In this document: in pieces, positions 45,611 through 58,470 of the stretch | Position numbering within the stretch: position 1 is the stretch's first letter | How the letters are laid out: the number at the start of each line of letters is the position of its first letter | Origin: Trileptium ribeirensis | Taxonomy: Eukaryota > Nematoda > Enoplea > Enoplida > Thoracostomopsidae | Direction: 5' to 3' | Assembly (NCBI GenBank): GCA_030248225.1 | Contig: JASANE010000080.1 | Coordinates: 36,621-100,620 of the forward strand | DNA: 64,000 bases | The notes under the pieces: model-generated | What the model was told of the DNA's origin: nothing | Seen by the model: the letters and a program-made list of their open reading frames with translations, nothing else | The model's database searches: none | Program-made: the position numbers and the translations under genes

Positions 45611-45978
45611 TAGTGTTAGGCAATTTTCTGTTTTGAAGTGAAACGGACGGCCGTCTGCCGCCCGGTAAAATCTTCGGCCGGTCGATGGCCGGCTTTGAAA
45701 TCAAACGGCCGGCCGAAAAAATTCTCAAACCGCCGGGCTTCGGTAGTCAAAAAGCTTATTTTATTCAATTGGCATACAACAGTTAAAGTATGCACCACGG
45801 CCGGCCGATCGACTACCCATACCTGCTGACCAACGACCCCGCAACCGTTAACGACAAAAGATCCTTTGCGGCCGGCAGTTGGCAAAGGGCCACCGGCAGT
45901 GCAAATTCCTAAACGGCAGGCCGAAGATTATGGCGACCGTCGACCACCGTTTAAAGGCACGGCTATTGCGTAACACTA
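45611..45978. mobile_element. GC-rich MITE with TAGTGTTAGGCAAT ends
   Basis: TAGTGTTAGGCAAT at 45611 is mirrored by ATTGCGTAACACTA at 45965-45978 (inverse TAGTGTTACGCAAT, one mismatch). The 368 bp are far richer in GC than the flanks and are full of GGCCGGC/CGGCCGG words, which are self-complementary. Overlapping open frames on both strands are a by-product of this composition. CTAG lies across both borders; the transposon superfamily was not assigned. Confidence 0.6.
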
Positions 45979-46419
45979 GACATAAGAGGTTATTATGGGT
46001 AGTGCGCTCAAAATTTTATTTGCTTAAAATTTGGTAACGTTCTCGTCAAATTTTCATATTCTGCGTAGGGATTTGCAGTACAACTGTGTGGATTTATTCA
46101 TTACAAGCTAGAGATTGATTATTTTAAATTTTTTGAACACTCGGAGCAATAAATCTCTCAAACATTATTGTTTTATAACAATAAATTATAAAACAAGCGA
46201 ACTGGACTTGCCAACAACATTCCAACACGTTCGTAATACATTGCAATGGACCTTTCGCAACTAAACCCGATTTGCCACGAAATTTAGTGGCATACTTGCA
46301 CGAAACAATTACTGACAATCACGAAACAATTGCTGGCATGCACAAAACAAACTTTATGTTCAATTGTTCGACATGCTGCTCAGAATAGCGGCAACTTGAT
46401 CATATTATACCTGTTCTTA
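45979..46419. other. No gene recognised
   Basis: AT-rich spacer between the MITE and HINE copy 5. Nothing recognisable. Confidence 0.45.
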
Positions 46420-47283
46420 GGGTTTTAAATGTTTTATGGTCCACGAGTCCGATTTCCGAAATTTAGCATGTTTTCTTTTGTTTAGAAACATATTTAGTGC
46501 AGGTCGTCATGAATGATATTTATATTGAATTTTCGGGCATGCCGAATACGTAGGCTTGCTTTTCTGGCACCAGCGGGAATATTTAATGTCTTTTCAGAGG
46601 TTTCATTGGGATAAGGTTTAATAGACCGGATTTCCAAAATATATCCCATCTTCGTTATTTTGGTTAAGTATAGAGTAAACGCATCTATATAGGCTTTTCG
46701 ATTCGTTGAATGCTACGGTTTTGTTATCTGAACTCAGGTGCGAATATTTCGTATCCTTTCTGAGGGTTTCCATGGGTTAAAAGTCAGTGTACCTAGTTTC
46801 TAAAATATAGCGCGCCTTCAGTATTGTGAAATTCTGTAGTTTGAAGTACGGGCATCAAGAATAGGCTAAATAGGTTTTCCGATATGCAGAATACGATTGT
46901 TTGGATATTTACAGCCAGCACGATAGTTTCGTGCTTTTTGAGATATGTTAAATGGGTTCAGAGACAATGAATCCGATTTCTGAAATATAGACTGTATTCA
47001 GTAGTCTGGTTATGTATTGCCTGCAGGGCACCGATAATGGTCCATAGATATAGCGGATTTTCGACACGTCGCATAAGACGGTAGGCTTTCTAGAGATCAG
47101 CAAGAATACTTCATGCGTTTTCAGCTGTTTTCGATTTGTTTAGGGCTTCAAATCAATTCAGGGTTCCAGATGGTTCGTGTCGTATATATATCAGACACAG
47201 TTTGTTACAGGCGATTATACGAAATGACAACTCATAAATGTAACCACGCTCCCTCCGTTTCACCCTCGTATGCGAGATACTAG
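46420..47283 (+). mobile_element. Helentron-like (HINE) repeat, copy 5, plus orientation, 5'-truncated
   Basis: Contains about four degenerate tandem units of 165-180 bp, each with a GATTTCC(A/G)AAAT word (near 46450, 46629, 46795, 46975), a GGGCATCAAGAAT-like word and a GAATA(C/T)...TTTCAG stretch. It ends CCTCCGTTTCACCCTCGTAT and GCGAGATACTAG at 47283. The GAAACGGAGCGAGC start is missing. Confidence 0.6.
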
Positions 47284-49450
47284 TAGAGGTTTGGGATGCT
47301 TTAGGGTTTCGAAACGCTGCTTAGCTTGCTACAATGAAAACTTTACACGACAAGTGTTTGCGTCGCAAAGAAAATGTGGCTAAATTTTATATATTTTCGT
47401 GACTTTGTCCATTGTAGGTACTTATCGCGTTATCTCTCATATTGCTATCTGAAATTAAAAACAGATTGCTATGAATCACACACGCACAGCACATTAGAGA
47501 AGAGCAATCGCTCAGAGTACACGCAATTGTATATGTGCCGCAGCGAATTGTTAAAGCGGTGCGGTTATATTTTATGAAAAGGTAGAGATCTAGTATTTTA
47601 TCAGGTGTTCATTCACCGCTTAGTAATACAGTATTGATCATTTAGGCAAGAGTAAGTTGTCCAACGGTATTAAAGCATTTAGAGGGCATGTGCAGAAAAT
47701 TGCGGTCTTTGTTAAGTCGGACATTTCCACAACACAGGTTATTTTATTTAAGAAACCTTTTTCTTAAACAGAAATAGCTCTGACATCCAATCTGTTTTTG
47801 ACAAACATTCCGGTTCAGTGATTTTGTGCGTTAAACTGAAACCCGCTACTTATACTTCACATAACCACGTCTTATTTTACAAAAGCGCTGTCGCGCTCGC
47901 CACTACAATAAGCTGGCAAAATCACACAATATTGGAAAATCAAAAACCAAGGTTGTTTGAGATTTATTCGCCATTTCCTTGGTTACCGTTAATAATTCGC
48001 GTTATCACTGCAGCGGAAACGCTTCTCGATATTATTATAGGTTGCATTTCGTAACGGATTTGATAATAGTTTATGATGTATAATTTATTATGTGTTGACA
48101 ATTTTATAATGTAAAATGGGTTTACTTGATTTTAATAGAAAAAGCAGGTGTAAATATCGAAAACTGAAAACGGATTGTTTTCTGGTTGAACTGTGAAACT
48201 GCACCAAAGGATATTTCACCCCTGTGACTGTTTGCTACGCATGAAAAGTGACATAATTGTGCTTATCAGTTCGAAACATTTTACATATGTCGGGGCGGAC
48301 GTTAATACAGTAATGGTACGATTTGCATGTAAATACAAACATATAGTTTGAGTTTTTGTAAGTCTCCATTTTGCTTTCCTAGGGAGTATGTTATGTATAA
48401 GACAATAGTTTGAATGATTTCGGTGAAAATAATAAACTGAGTCGAGCAATTAGCAGACAGCGCGAGCAGCCAAGGTCAGCAATAAATGTTTGTTCAGCAA
48501 TTTATTAGATAAGTGAGGAAATTTAATTCCCACAATCGCGGCCCGCTGTATATTCGCATTTTAGTCGAAAGTATTTCTATCAGCGTTATTAATATTACTG
48601 ATGCATGAGGCTGGTTTCTAGTATCATTTACGTTGAACCACTCGAAAAGAATGTCTACAGTACACTGAAATCGTAACATCTGCCAAGTGCTTTACACGCG
48701 TTTATCAGAAAATAATTGATGTAGAATGCAGCAAGCTAAGCTTAACTACTAATTTTTAAAACGTTACCAGAACAAATTTTGCGGCAATGAAATTGACCGG
48801 CTGTAGTTAAACTCAAAGGTTAAATATGTTACAAAAACATGATTTGAATGAACACTTTGATAAATATATCGCCTGACGGTCGCTTTTAATGTAAAACAAA
48901 GACAAGCTTCAATTTGTACTTAACGGTGGACTATAGTTATAATTTGCATGAAATAAACAGAACACGGCTTAAAGCTGTATTTAAGACCATTTGAGAGAAT
49001 ATTGACATAAATAGTATTGTGTGCTTTTCAAAATGGAAAATATGTCATGTAATTTAAAAGTATGCTTTTCACATAATTTCAAGTATCAAATCGATAGATA
49101 AAGCGAAATATGTTGCGAATAGTAAACCTTGAACCATTTGAAAATACAAACTTGTACTTCAAGAATGTGAAACCTCAACAGAACACAAATAATGACTCTT
49201 CGTTGCGCAAATCTTACCATCCATCGCACAAGCAGGTGAACTGCCATTACAGTTTTTAAATAACTTTTCAAACAAGCATTGTAAAATTATGCTGTTTATA
49301 AAAAGAACAACATTGCCAGCAGCGCAGTCAGTCGCTACACAAATAAAAATTCCTAATGTTTACTGCAGTTGATGTAGGAAATAGCTTTCTTCTCTTTACG
49401 ACGTGGTTTACGTTATCTGTCTTATTTCAGTAAATATCAGTTGATATTTT
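47284..49450. other. No gene recognised
   Basis: AT-rich sequence with scattered short open frames (for example 47374-47577 and 47818-48054) lacking recognisable domains. No RNA gene or repeat stands out. Confidence 0.45.
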
Positions 49451-50543
49451 TGAAACGGAGCGAGCAAAGCGTGCAGAGCTTCCACTGAGGGCGCTGGTGG
49501 AAAAATCGTGAACATTTCTGTTTTGTCTGTTTCTGTCACGCATAACTGATGTTCGGGTTTATGAATTTCTATAAATTTTTTATTCTATACTAAAAATGAT
49601 GAGGATATGCTCTGTAGCTGATTGCGAGCAGTTCCGACCACATCTTCGGGGTCAAAATGGTAAAAAACTGGCTTTTACGGGTTCTCTGCCAAATCAGGCT
49701 ATACGAATAACAGTCATTCGCAGCCCATATCTTGCGACACAGGCTTCGCATAGACCAACCGAGGCCATCAAGCATAATAAGCTCATCGAGATCTGCAACT
49801 TTGCTGACCACGAGTTTTGTATGGGTCCACTCCCTGGCCGCTGTGCGCCCTAATATGGCTCGCCGACGCTTTGCTAGAAATGACGATGTTTCAAATTTTG
49901 GCATGTTGTTGCGTGTTTTACCTGACAACAAGTGTCTATTAGGTTGCCAAGCACGGTGAATACAACGGTTCCGCTATTTAGAGTCCAACTTGACTAAATA
50001 ATACCTCTGTTGAGGTTTGGGGTGTTTTGCAATCGACGAACCCGATTTCCAAAATATTGTGAGTTTTCATTTGTTTGGTTATTTTTTGATTGCAGGGCAT
50101 CACGAATGGTCTATATATTTTTTCTCTAGGGTGAATACGACAATTTGGCTATCTATAGTCCAGCACGAATATTTCGTTCCTTTTCAGATGTTTTCAATGG
50201 ATTTAGGGTCAATGAACCAGATTGCTAAAATACAGTCTGGCTCTCAGTAGTGTGGTTACGTATTGTGTACACAACATAAAGAGTGGTCTATATATAGGTT
50301 TTTAGGCATTCTGACTACGAAAGCCTGGTTTGTTAGAAACTAGAACGAATACTTCGTTCAATTTCAGTTTGTGATGGAATTAGGGTCCACGAGGTTTTAG
50401 GATTTTCAATAGGTTCAGGGTTACAGAGGTCTTAGTGTAGTATATACATCAGAAACACAAAGCCTGTTACAAAGTGATTACACAAAAGTACCGCTTAATG
50501 AAACCACGCTTGCTCCGTTTCAGCCTCGCTTGCGAGCTACTAG
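49451..50543 (+). mobile_element. Helentron-like (HINE) repeat, copy 6, plus orientation, best preserved
   Basis: Starts TGAAACGGAGCGAGCAAAGC and ends CGCTTGCTCCGTTTCAGCCT, CGCTTGCGAGCTACTAG. The GAAACGGAGCGAGC word near the start is repeated in inverted form (GCTTGCTCCGTTTC) just before the terminal CTCGCTTGCGAG hairpin and CTAG. Short subterminal inverted repeats plus a 3' hairpin are the signature of Helentron-associated elements. The interior has degenerate ~170-bp tandem units. The 1.09-kb copy encodes nothing. Confidence 0.7.
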
Positions 50544-53500
50544 TTTATTATCAGCTCAGAAAACAATGCCCGAAGCTCTTTCAAACCAAGCCCATAACAA
50601 CCAGCCATTTTTAGTTTGTTGTACCGTATTAACTAAAAATTAAATTAAAGTTTAATAAATCTCGTATGCGTACCATCATCAGGTCATTATTAAAATCATA
50701 TAGTACTCCGTTGTCCATTTAAATAGTGTTTATTATCCGCTATTTTTAATTAATCGAAACCATTGCACCGAGGAACCGGTCGGCTTTGTTAGGCTCTCAA
50801 AGCCAGGACTGTGTTGAGCTAAAAACTTAGTAACACTATGTCTAGCGACATGCGATTGCAAATAAATAAAATCCAGGATTGTATTGAGCAAAAAATTTAG
50901 TGGCGCTACGTATAGCGACATTCGACTGTACCTGACTCAATTCCAAGACTGCTACCGAAAATCACACGAGTAGCATCTGAGCAATAAAGCGCCAACATGA
51001 AGAATGAACGCTAAATCATTGTTAACATCATGCATGCTCATAAGATGATAGGGGGATTATTCCCCTGAAGCGCCAGCCCGTGCAAAGCGTCAAGCATCGC
51101 CATGTTTACAGCCCAACACTGACACATTATTCAGCAAATTTTCAAACTTACTCCACGGCCGCCCAACATAGAAGATGGACCAAAGACATCTGTTTTCAAA
51201 ATCTAGCTGATTGGAAAAAAGCCGTTGGTGTTTACTAATTTTAAATGAATTTCATTGCTTAAATAAGTAACGCCACTGCTTAAAACAGTCTTTTGATATC
51301 AACCAATTACTAGTGAAATGAACGATAGCAGGTGGTTTTAGGTATTAAGCTAATTTATCTTGAACAAGATTAAATAATTAAGGATTTTAAAATTATAGAA
51401 CATTATTATTCGAGCGTTTGGAGGAATGCGAAAAGCACTAAAGTCTATACTCGCAAACACATTTACAAACCAGGCCGCTAAGAAGGCTAGCTGTAATTTA
51501 ATTAGCGAAAAAGACTGATACCGGGAAAAGCATTTCGCAAATAGCAGAATTAATGCAAGCCATAGCCTGCCCATTGAACCTATTATCTATATGCGGGATA
51601 TGTGGGAACACTTTTCATTAGCGAAATATGCGGCCATCCAAAATGAACATTTTCCTGATATGTGGATATATGCAAACCATTTTATTCACATTTAAGATAA
51701 TACCAGCTCCCAGGTGACAATTCTGCTTTCAGCTGGCACAGTATGTATCACACGGCAGTTTTTAAAAGTTTTTGTAAAATATAGAAATTTATATATTGTT
51801 TTGTTGAAGTATCGGTAAGTTTTTGTTCACATACGTTATCTAATTGAAACCATGTTGTCTGAAACTCTAATCGATGCTGCAATGAGATTAAACAAGTGTT
51901 ATTTTGTATTATTTGTGCTTCTCAATAGTTTAGAATTTAGCCTCCCGGCTCGGCTCATAATGTCTGAAGAGCAGGGCCGAGCTGGCGATAATGTCTGAAG
52001 AGCATAGACGAGCCAGAGGCCAAGATCTGTCTGTAAGAGCTGAGCCGAGTGCATCTTGAAAAGCTCCGGTCGGCTCTAATAAGCTCTTTTTCAAAACAAA
52101 ACATAATTATAACACCTGCCAACAGCTAAAACTGCAACGGCTCTGATCTTAAAAGCTCTTACAGCAACTATATTTAGTTCCTTTGATGGTTTCTAAATTA
52201 CGTTATGCTCTGTCTACTATTACTAATGTCAAACCGATGTTATTGGAAGCCTAGAAGCTTAACCGATCCTGGCATATCATCGGAAGCACCGAACCTAGCC
52301 ATACACAGCTCATGAAGAGCAGAGCCCAGCCAGCTAAGATCTGTCAGAGAGAACCGAGCCAAGCCGGACATGGTTTAGGGAGAGTCGAGCCGAGCCAGAG
52401 CCCGAAAATCAATATCTTTCGCACCTCTAATTCCTAAATGTGCCGGAACATTATAAATTTGAGCTGTCAGCCCGCTTCATCTTTCAATGAGCAAACGACC
52501 AGACTAAAGATGGATACAATCATATTTGAAACAGAAAATTTGTATAACTATTGCAAAATCACAAATTACCACGTCATCAAATGTGATATTTTTTTTATAT
52601 TTGCAGCAGGTCAAGTATCCTGTACTATTTTACTGAGTCAATAAACATATGAATACACTTTGAGCCGGGTAATATTTGCTAATAAGAAGATTCTAATCTA
52701 AATGTTGTGGCTACAAAACAGGCTCGTCACTGTATCTAAATTCAAAGCGTAAATTTGAATCAGCTAAACTTTACAGTACCCTCTAGTTTACATTAGTAAA
52801 CCATATCTCAAGTATCTTAATAACGACATCAATTTTTCAATTTTGGGTTACCAAAGGAAGCCGGTGTTCAAATCTCAGAGCCGTAACTGTGCTCAGCTCC
52901 AGATAAAATTGCATTTATATATCCTCTGATTACGAAATATTCCAAATTGTAAAATTTTCGTTTTATATTTTTAATCCCCGTGTTGGGCTAAAATATTACT
53001 ATACGTCAATTTAGCTAGTTCGATTGAGTTGTTTGGTGCCCAGCATGATCACATCATGACAGCATTAAAAATGGTCGTGGTTCTGAAGCGCAATGACAAT
53101 AACCATGAGCTTTCTCAATACCCTTATCAGAAATTCAAATTGTGGTTTTTTCAGCCTGGTGTTATGGCAACGGCCGTAGTTTTTCTATTCATATTGCTTT
53201 CAATCATAGTATCCTTGAGTTATTGCTTAAAAATATATACAAAATACCATTTTTCATAATATTTATGAAATTTTACATTTTGTTTAAGTTTACTAAATGC
53301 TCGTGGTCATATGACTCGTCTCATACATAAAAATCAATATTGATAAAATGGGAAATCGAAATTTCAGGGTGAGCAGAATTGAACCACTCATAAAATATTT
53401 AAAATTAAAACAAACGGCAAAATAGAACGAAAGTATGACCAAATCAACAAAATCTGGAATACAAACCTGAACTGATATACGTCCGTTAGTATATAAAAGA

Positions 53501-53670
53501 TAGTATATAAGATATGCGCACGTGAAAACATGAGCTGAGACCACTAACGACTTTTGGCAAATTAAAAAAATTATATGTTGACTGTTGAATAGCATACAGT
53601 GATTAAATATTTTATACATTCGAAAACATATTCCTGGCTAATCGGTGTTGCAATATATTTTATTGCGCGG
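50544..53670. other. No gene recognised; contains a GAGCCGAGC-rich repeat
   Basis: AT-rich sequence. At 51945-52425 lies a repeat with many GGCTCGGCTC/GAGCCGAGCC words and ends TTTAGAATTTAG (left) and TAATTCCTAA (right), probably a non-autonomous transposon. A related stretch is at 61735-61860. No coding region recognised. Confidence 0.45.
51945..52430. repeat. GGCTCGGCTC-rich interspersed repeat
   Basis: Words such as CCCGGCTCGGCTCATAATG at the left and GAGTCGAGCCGAGCCAGAGC at the right are inverted relatives of each other. The phrase ATAATGTCTGAAGAGCA repeats twice near the left end. Shares AGATCTGTC..AGAG words with 61750 in inverse orientation. Confidence 0.45.
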
Positions 53671-55270
53671 CACATGCGTATCGTAAATATCATTAGCAGA
53701 TTGACCGACCCTACAACAAATAACAGAACACTACGGGACGTGTATATCGTAAATATCAGTAGCAGATTGACCGACCCTGCAAGAAAAACAGAATACTACG
53801 GGACGTGTATATCGTAAATATCAGTAGCAGGTTGACCGACCCTACAACAAAAAAACAGAGCACTACGGGACGTGTATATCGTAAATATCAGTAGCAGATT
53901 CACCGACACTACAACAAAAAACAGAATACTACGGGACGTGTATATCGTAAATATCAGTAGCAGATTGATCGACCCTACAACAAAAGCAGAATACTACGGG
54001 ACGTGTATATCGTAAATATCAGTAGCGGAATGACCGACCCTACAACAAAAAAACAGAACACTACGGGATGTGTATATCGTAAATATCAGTAGCAGATTGA
54101 CCGACCCTGCAAGAAAAAGCAGAATACTATTGGTCGTGTATATCGTAAATATCAGTAGCAGATTCACCGACATTACAACAAAAAAACAGAATACTACGGG
54201 ACGTGTATATCGTAAATATCAGTAGCAGATTGACCGACCCTACAACAAAAAACAGAACACTACGACGCATGTTTATCGTAAATATCAGTAGCAGATTAAC
54301 CTACCATACAAGAAAAATAGAACACTATGGGACGTGTATATCGTAAATATCAGTAGCAGATTGACCGACCCTACAACAAAAAAAAGAATACCACGGGACG
54401 TGTATATCGTAAATATCAGTAGCAGATTGACCAACCATACGACAAAGCAGAAGACTACAGGATGCGTATATCGTAAATATCAGTACCGACGCTACAACAA
54501 AAAAATAGAACACTACGGGACGTGTATATCGTAAGTGTCAGTAGCAGATTCACCGACCCTACATCGAAAAACAGAATACTACGGGACGAGTATGTCGACA
54601 ATATCAGTTGCAGATTCACGACCATACAACAAAAAACAGAATACTACGGGACGTGTATATCGTAAATATCAGTAGCAGATTGACCGACCCTACAACAAAA
54701 AAGAGAATACAACGGGCATGTATATCGTAAATATCAGTAGCAGAATGACCGACCCTACAACAAAAACAGAACAGTACGGCACGTGTACATCGTAAATATC
54801 AGTAGCAGATTGACATACCCTGCAACAAAAAAATGAATACTATAGGTATGATATCGTAAATATCAATGGCAGAATGACCGACCCTAGAACAAAAGACAGA
54901 ACACTACGGCACGTGTATATCGTAAATATCAGTAGCAGATTGACCGACCCTACAACAAAAAAAAAACAGAACACCACGAGACGTGTATATCGTAAATATC
55001 AGTAGCAGATTGACCGACCATACGACAAAAAACAGAAGACTACGGGATGCGTATATCGTAAATATCAGTAGCAGATTGACCTACCCTGCAACAGATAAAC
55101 AGAGCACTACGAGACGTGTATATCGTAAATATCAGTAGCAGATTGACCGATCCTACAATAAAAAACAGAATACTACGGGTACGATATCGTAAATATCAGT
55201 AGCAGATTGACCGACCCTTCAAGAAAAACAGAACACTACAGGACGTTTATATAGTAAATATCAGTAGCAG
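53671..55270 (+). repeat. Satellite array, ~25 units of ~65 bp
   Basis: The unit is centred on TATCGTAAATATCAGTAGC, followed by AGATTGACCGACCCTACAAC, a variable run of A, and AGAATACTACGGGACGTG. Unit length varies from about 62 to 69 bp, mainly from the A-run. The TCGTAAATATCAGTAGCAG half is far better conserved between units than the A-rich half. The array stops abruptly after AGTAGCAGA at 55270. Open frames across it (for example 54334-54534) are by-products of the repeat. Confidence 0.95.
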
Positions 55271-58141
55271 ACAAAAGAACTTCGTCTTTAGTGACATCGA
55301 AATGTTTCGAAAAGTTTCCCGAACTGGGCGATTTCGTGTTGAAGAGATAGCCGAGGTTGGAAGAACCCAGCAGTTGCATTAATGCCAAGGTACTTTGTTA
55401 GTTTTTTTAAGTTTGTGTTTATTATTATTATTCGCATGAAAAATTTTGTTCCTATATCAGTTGTGGCTCAGATGCTATAAAGCGCCAAAGTGTTTGCCTT
55501 ACTTCTCGGACACCGTATATACTTTCAGAATTGTGGTTCCCTAGATAATATTTGTGCAGCATTGACGTTAATGCAAGTCGAAACTTTGAAGTTTTCGTTG
55601 ATGATAACCATTATAGCGGAATAGCATCTAAGCAAAATTTGTATAAATTGCTATGTTTGGAATTGTCAACGTATGTGCTGAAAATTTTGCTTCAGTCTCC
55701 TTTACAACTGAGTTGCTACTGTACCATCTGTCTATTTATAAATATTAGATTGCCGGGCGCTTCACACACTTTTTGTTGCATTATTTAGAAAATATGAGTA
55801 TTTAATGAACCATGTGTCTTCCACACCTGCAGCTCATCGAGATAAGAGCATCAGGAAAGCAGTTCCTGCAAAAATCACTTTGAGAAAGGGTTTCGATATA
55901 CTAAAGCTTCGTTACATACTGTGGGAGTACTTACATAATAAGTATGGTAAGGTGAATTCTGCCGCACCCAATAGTTAAAGTTACTAACCGAGAGAATATT
56001 AAATTGTCAAAGTCGCATTATAGACTTATAAAAGCATTGTAAATAACACCCTGACGAACTCGTAAGTTGCAGACGCTATATGTATACCGACATATAATTC
56101 GAAACCTTTTAACTATTAAAATATATCTTTTAGCTGTTTTAGCTTTTAGACAAAATTCGTTCGTCAAACTTTTATACCACGAACTTCAAAGTTGAAAGCA
56201 ATACGTTTGTGCTGTCGTTTGAAATTAAATTATTCTTTGCTGCGGCACCTTTTATGTGTAGAACAAATTAAGCTCGACAGCCAATCATTTGGGGCAAGGG
56301 ACATTCAAGATTATATAGCTGTAATTAATTATATACCTCTTATTGGTTTTCAGGTTCTTACGGCCTGAATCAAAACAAAATTCATATTGTATTTTGTATC
56401 TGAAAATAAGTAATGGCTAGAGGGCAAATCTTATCTAGGTCCGTCGAAAATTGGAGAAGAAAAACTGAGCGCAGTCGAGGCAAAATTTATAAATTCTTTT
56501 TTAATCATAATGAATAAAAGCAGCTTTACATCATCGTTTGCTGTAACACTGTTGATGGCCGTATTTAATTATTGTTAGTTACGCACCTCTAATGAACTTA
56601 TTTCTGTCCAGAAAGTATATATCACCATTGCCATTAGGGAAAGCTCAGAAACTTGTTCGACGTGTAATCGATATATTTAAATGACTTGCGAAAAATAAAT
56701 TATGCCATAAAGCTACTTAGCATATCATCTGCCGGATTTTGTGACAGGACAAGATTATAGAGTATACTTATATTTCCAGGAACGTGTTAAAAGAACTAGA
56801 AATTCGATTATAGAATCAAAAATATATACCTTTCCATATATATCAAAAATATATACCTTTCCAAGACCTCTTGTAAGGTGACGTTTTCCGAAAGGGTATA
56901 AATCTAAGCGATTCGTTCTGTGTTTACCAAATTAAAAATGTTCAGTCCTTGTGCATGTTGTTCGCGTATAATACATCTGGTCATAGCTCTAGAATACGAG
57001 AATCCAGATAACTGAACCACATTTCAAATTTTTTTTAAATCTGTCTCAGAAATGCATCATTATAACAAATGTCCAAAAGATTGCTCTGATGTTTCCTAAT
57101 ATGACGTCACCGCTGACGGTCGGCGCAGGCAATGACACATCATTTTGACAGATGAGTAAAAACATACTGCCAAGCTGAGACTGTTGACGACATGTCGGCG
57201 AGTTCTTCACACCAGCAAAAAAAAATTTGAACAAAGAGTGGAGTGCGCTCAGTTCAACTTCATTGTGAAAAACGAATTAAATTATTTAACGCGACGTAGC
57301 ATTGCATCCGTTGCAACGTCCACAGCATGCAAATCGGTTAATGTCTAATTTATAGTTTATAGCTATAACAGTAACATTTTTATGTAAATTAGCTAGTTAT
57401 GAATCAAACTATAGCAAGTGTTGTTGGGATTGCATGATTGTCTAATAACGATTTCGACAAAAGACAACATTTTATGTAAAATCACCAAACGGTTTCATAT
57501 TAGGTTATTATTGCCAATTACCGTCGCGGTAGCTGGACCTGGTATCATTTAATTACGATAAATTTAGCGACACGTATACTTCCATAGCTACTGGTTAAAT
57601 TTTTGTGTTCAGGGCGTAAATGTTCGAATTCATGACAATTGGATTACTTCTATCACTTGCATTATCAGCTTCATGGTGAAACTGGTTTCTTCAAAGACTC
57701 TGCACTGTTTTCGAGTGTCTATAACTCCGAAGATGACTCAAGGTTATTGCTAATTTGAGGTTCCGCATATAGGGGTGAAAAACTTCGCTTTTCTCTCCCC
57801 GTTGCCAATCAGAGGTCGAACAACTCTTTTTTTCAGGACTAAATTTAAATTCCTTTGATCCAGCATGTGACGCTGCGGGACGTATTAAGTCGTGAACTCG
57901 AAACACGACGTGCCAAAGCCGTTAACTTCACTTCACATGAGCTAATTTGTTTCCCTTATTTATTGTTTGTTGTTAACCATTTGTGCCTAGCTTTTACTCT
58001 TTATTATGCGCTATGGTTGTTGATTGTAAATGTGTTGCAAAAGTATGTGTATTGTACGTGTATCTATCTGTACAAGATGTGTGCTAATGTATAAATATGT
58101 TTATGAATTTATTATGCATTGGAACGTTGTATATGTGGGCA
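55271..58141. other. No gene recognised
   Basis: AT-rich sequence between the satellite and the Merlin element. A direct repeat ATATCAAAAATATATACCTT occurs near 56840-56860. Open frames at 55552-55788 and 57855-58094 are not recognisable. Confidence 0.45.
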
Positions 58142-58149
58142 GAATCTTG
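58142..58149 (+). repeat. Target-site duplication of the Merlin element (left)
   Basis: GAATCTTG directly precedes the left terminus and is repeated exactly at 59612-59619. Eight to nine bases is the usual target duplication of Merlin elements. Confidence 0.9.
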
Positions 58150-58470
58150 GGATCTCATGGACAATCTCTTCCCCCCCCAGCGTGCTTTGGCGGTGGAAAT
58201 GCTCCAGGAGAGTATATTTTGGGGGATATTGTCCAAGAGGTTTTTTCTCGGTTTTTGTGCACTGTTATTCCATGTAATGTCTTGGAATGTTTATTCTTAA
58301 TATTACTTATTATTATAGTAAAATTATTCTCACAGTTAAATAACTTTCTCACAGATAAATTAACTTAGAACTCACACAATACTTCACATAATAATGCAAT
58401 AATTATCACAGTAGGTAGCTGACTATTTACAAGTTAGTTCTCACGACATAATTACCTCTTCTATAAATGG

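Noticed and set aside
52860..52910. tRNA B-box-like GGTGTTCAAATCTC
   Set aside because: No A box or cloverleaf could be formed upstream.
53671..55270. Regularly spaced repeats that might be read as a CRISPR array
   Set aside because: There are no unique spacers: the entire ~65-bp unit repeats, the host is a eukaryote and there are no cas genes. It is a satellite.
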